From Hadesarchaea archaeon (lineage in GTDB: Archaea > Hadarchaeota > Hadarchaeia > Hadarchaeales > Hadarchaeaceae), in NCBI GenBank assembly GCA_029880065.1, contig JAOUPD010000017.1, positions 1-15,605 of the forward strand: 15,605 bases of DNA, read 5' to 3'. Both the position numbers and the translations under genes were made by a program. The notes under the pieces are model-generated. The model was not told the origin of the DNA. It searched no databases and saw only the letters and a list, made by a program, of their open reading frames with translations. Below, piece after piece: positions 14,336 through 15,605 of the stretch. Position 1 is the first letter of the stretch; each line of letters starts with the position of its first letter.

Positions 14336-14822
14336 TTCTACCTACCTCCTCTCCTACCTTCTCAAATGATTCTTTCAATCGCTTGTTCCAGCTATCTAGT
14401 GCCACGGCCAAGCGATTAATCAGGAATAGCTCTTGGGGCGGCAGGGGACCAACGCTCTCTGGAGAAAGCGCCAAACGAACCAACTTTGGGATTCTAATTT
14501 CCATCAGGGTTGAGACCTGGGTCTGGATCTCCTCTGCTTCCTCGTGCTGCCCAGCCGCCCGTGCAAATGCTATCTTTTGAACAACCGACGAATAGAAATC
14601 ATCTGGAAGAGGCGTGAGCCCAGATTCACGCTCCTCCGCCAAGAGGAGCTTCCGGAACTCCGCTGGCGTGAGTTTCTGGAGGGACTCCACAATCCCGTGA
14701 CGCTCAAGGACTGCGGCCTCCCATGCCTCAAGCTGTGTTTCCTCCCCCTCCGCCAGTGGGCCCAGCTGCCTGCCCACCAACTTTATCGCTGGTAAATCCT
14801 TAAGGACTCGAACGCGTCTCAT
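14223..14822 (-). CDS. GINS complex subunit, B-domain-first arrangement
   Basis: 199 residues; the ATG follows the mcm stop directly (TAA-ATG, no gap). Residues 3-46 (VRVLKDLPAIKLVGRQLGPLAEGE...) resemble the small beta-rich GINS B-domain. Residues about 51-150 resemble the helical A-domain: LTPAEFRKLL, then LPDDFY (72-77), then EIRIPKLVRLAL (108-119). B before A is the order of the archaeal Gins23/eukaryotic Psf2-Psf3 type, though the LP.DFY...R..K...LA pattern recalls Gins51 A-domains. GINS joins MCM and the Cdc45/GAN-like protein in the replicative helicase. The last 37 or so residues lie over the orc1 start and look like frame-shifted orc1 sequence, so the native C terminus is uncertain. 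Confidence 0.82.
   Translation of the reverse strand: MRRVRVLKDLPAIKLVGRQLGPLAEGEETQLEAWEAAVLERHGIVESLQKLTPAEFRKLLLAEERESGLTPLPDDFYSSVVQKIAFARAAGQHEEAEEIQTQVSTLMEIRIPKLVRLALSPESVGPLPPQELFLINRLAVALDSWNKRLKESFEKVGEEVGRNEEIGRPVRHAVGDEADIQKPGVSATELHTRGTTAPG
14344..14349 (-). promoter_or_regulatory. Shine-Dalgarno site of orc1/cdc6
   Basis: GGAGGT, within the purine-rich GGAGAGGAGGTAGG, lies 8 nt before the orc1 ATG. It is one of the strongest sites in the window. It fixes the orc1 start despite the overlap with the upstream GINS frame. Confidence 0.65.
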
Positions 14823-15605
14823 TTACTTCACCGCTCGTGTGACCATACCCTGCTTCGGCTCGTACAGGTGGCCCCTCATTTTCTCTTGCTCAATCAGCTC
14901 TTCCACAAATGACTGTTTGATTCCCTCAGACTCGGCGATACGCTTTATTTCCTCGACCGGCGCTGCCCCGCCGTACTGGCCCTCAAGCTCCTTGATGATA
15001 TCCAACACACGGCGGATGTTATCTCGCTGGGATTTCGGCTTGCCTGTCATGAGCACATCGATATCCAGCTTCCCCGTTTCGGTGTCGATCCCGGACTCCT
15101 GCAAGGAACGTTTGATGAGCATGATCGCGCGATTTGCATCCTCAATGGTCACACGATCGCTTAACCTCATTCGGGCGTTTGCCTTCGCCAGCCGTACAAT
15201 AGCTTCGAGTTGCCTCACCGTAATCGGTAGTGGTGCCTCCCCTCGCTCAGCTACCCCCCTCCAATCAACGAAGAAATCCTCGATCGTCTTCATGACCTCT
15301 TTGTTGTCGAGTTTCGGGTCGAGATTCTGGCGCGCATAGATGATGATTTTGCGCAAGAAATCCAAGTTGATAGGTGGCTTGATTAATTTCTTGCGTTCGC
15401 TGTGCAGTTCTAGGATGTGATGAGCTATGGTCCTATCTTGATCGGCGCGCGGTTCGTCGCGCATAATGAATACCAAGTCGAACCTAGAGAGAATCACGGG
15501 ATCTAGGGGAACTTGCTGCGCAATGGTGAGATTCTTCTCAAACCTGCCTAGTTTTGGGTTGGCCGCTGCGAGCACAGCGGTGCGGGTGTTGAGAGTTGCT
15601 ACGAT
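14823..15605 (-). CDS. mcm: MCM replicative helicase, C-terminal part (5'-partial)
   Basis: The frame is open to the right window edge. 260 residues are visible of a protein usually near 650-700. The fragment begins IVATLNTRTAVLAAANP, which follows Walker B in MCMs. Asn16 of the fragment is sensor 1 (AANP), and the arginine finger is in LSRFDLVF (Arg41). The lid and sensor 2 region (PITVRQLEAIVRLAKANARMRL) and a C-terminal winged helix (about the last 70 residues) complete it. MCM unwinds DNA 3'-5' at the fork. It is immediately followed by GINS, its activator, then the initiator and polymerase genes, so this appears to be an early gene of the replication operon. The operon promoter lies outside the window. 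Confidence 0.97.
   Translation of the reverse strand: MVATLNTRTAVLAAANPKLGRFEKNLTIAQQVPLDPVILSRFDLVFIMRDEPRADQDRTIAHHILELHSERKKLIKPPINLDFLRKIIIYARQNLDPKLDNKEVMKTIEDFFVDWRGVAERGEAPLPITVRQLEAIVRLAKANARMRLSDRVTIEDANRAIMLIKRSLQESGIDTETGKLDIDVLMTGKPKSQRDNIRRVLDIIKELEGQYGGAAPVEEIKRIAESEGIKQSFVEELIEQEKMRGHLYEPKQGMVTRAVK

Noticed and set aside
13055..14820. Replication origin (ORB repeats) beside orc1/cdc6
   Set aside because: orc1 is internal to a tightly packed operon with no intergenic DNA, and no paired origin-box-like repeats were seen in the other gaps. An origin, if near, would lie beyond the right edge.
1..15605. CRISPR array, riboswitch or C/D-box RNA
   Set aside because: No regularly spaced repeats were seen, and the short intergenic gaps show no paired C and D boxes or known riboswitch cores by eye.

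Overview
The window is archaeal. It carries a two-subunit family-D DNA polymerase, Orc1/Cdc6, MCM and GINS, an NreA repair protein, a tRNA-Thr with a 12-nt intron whose junctions fit a bulge-helix-bulge fold, and tRNA genes with encoded CCA. PolD with this gene set points to a euryarchaeal-grade lineage. The exact group (for example Hadarchaeota-like, MSBL1-like or Theionarchaea-like) cannot be settled from sequence reading alone. Non-ATG starts are common: TTG in four genes and GTG in two.

Left block (1-1930, + strand): the 3' part of nreA (start outside the window), overlapped by 4 bp with a spore-photoproduct-lyase-like radical SAM gene. This looks like a repair operon. NreA ends in a PCNA-binding (PIP) motif.

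Middle block (about 1949-5279): two visibly AT-richer, single-gene segments. Each is bounded by exact 16-17 bp direct copies of the 3' end of the tRNA-Thr gene at 5263-5350. The first holds a secreted, membrane-anchored beta-propeller protein (2088-3533, +). The second holds a radical SAM/SPASM enzyme (3617-5041, -). The outermost tRNA remnant is still followed, on the tRNA strand, by an oligo-T run like that of a native tRNA 3' flank. I read this as two tandem integrations at tRNA-Thr of about 1.6-1.7 kb each, with no integrase inside. It is the most unusual structure in the window.

tRNA block (5263-5478, - strand): tRNA-Ser(CGA) and tRNA-Thr(CGT, intron-containing), each with a plausible upstream TATA-like element.

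Right block (5557-15605, - strand): a tightly packed replication operon. Transcription order is mcm (3' part only) - GINS - orc1/cdc6 - polD small subunit - HAD phosphatase - polD large subunit - XPD/DinG-like Fe-S helicase. Junctions are 0 bp (mcm/GINS), a 113-bp overlap (GINS/orc1), 1-bp (orc1/DP1), 8-bp (DP1/HAD) and 4-bp (HAD/DP2) overlaps, then a 20-bp gap before the helicase. Initiator, replicative helicase, its GINS cofactor and the whole replicative polymerase are thus likely co-expressed. The HAD phosphatase wedged between the polymerase subunits and the cysteine-rich helicase at the end are the less expected members.

No gene-free stretch exceeds 300 bases. The largest, 5042-5262, holds a promoter and a small inverted repeat.
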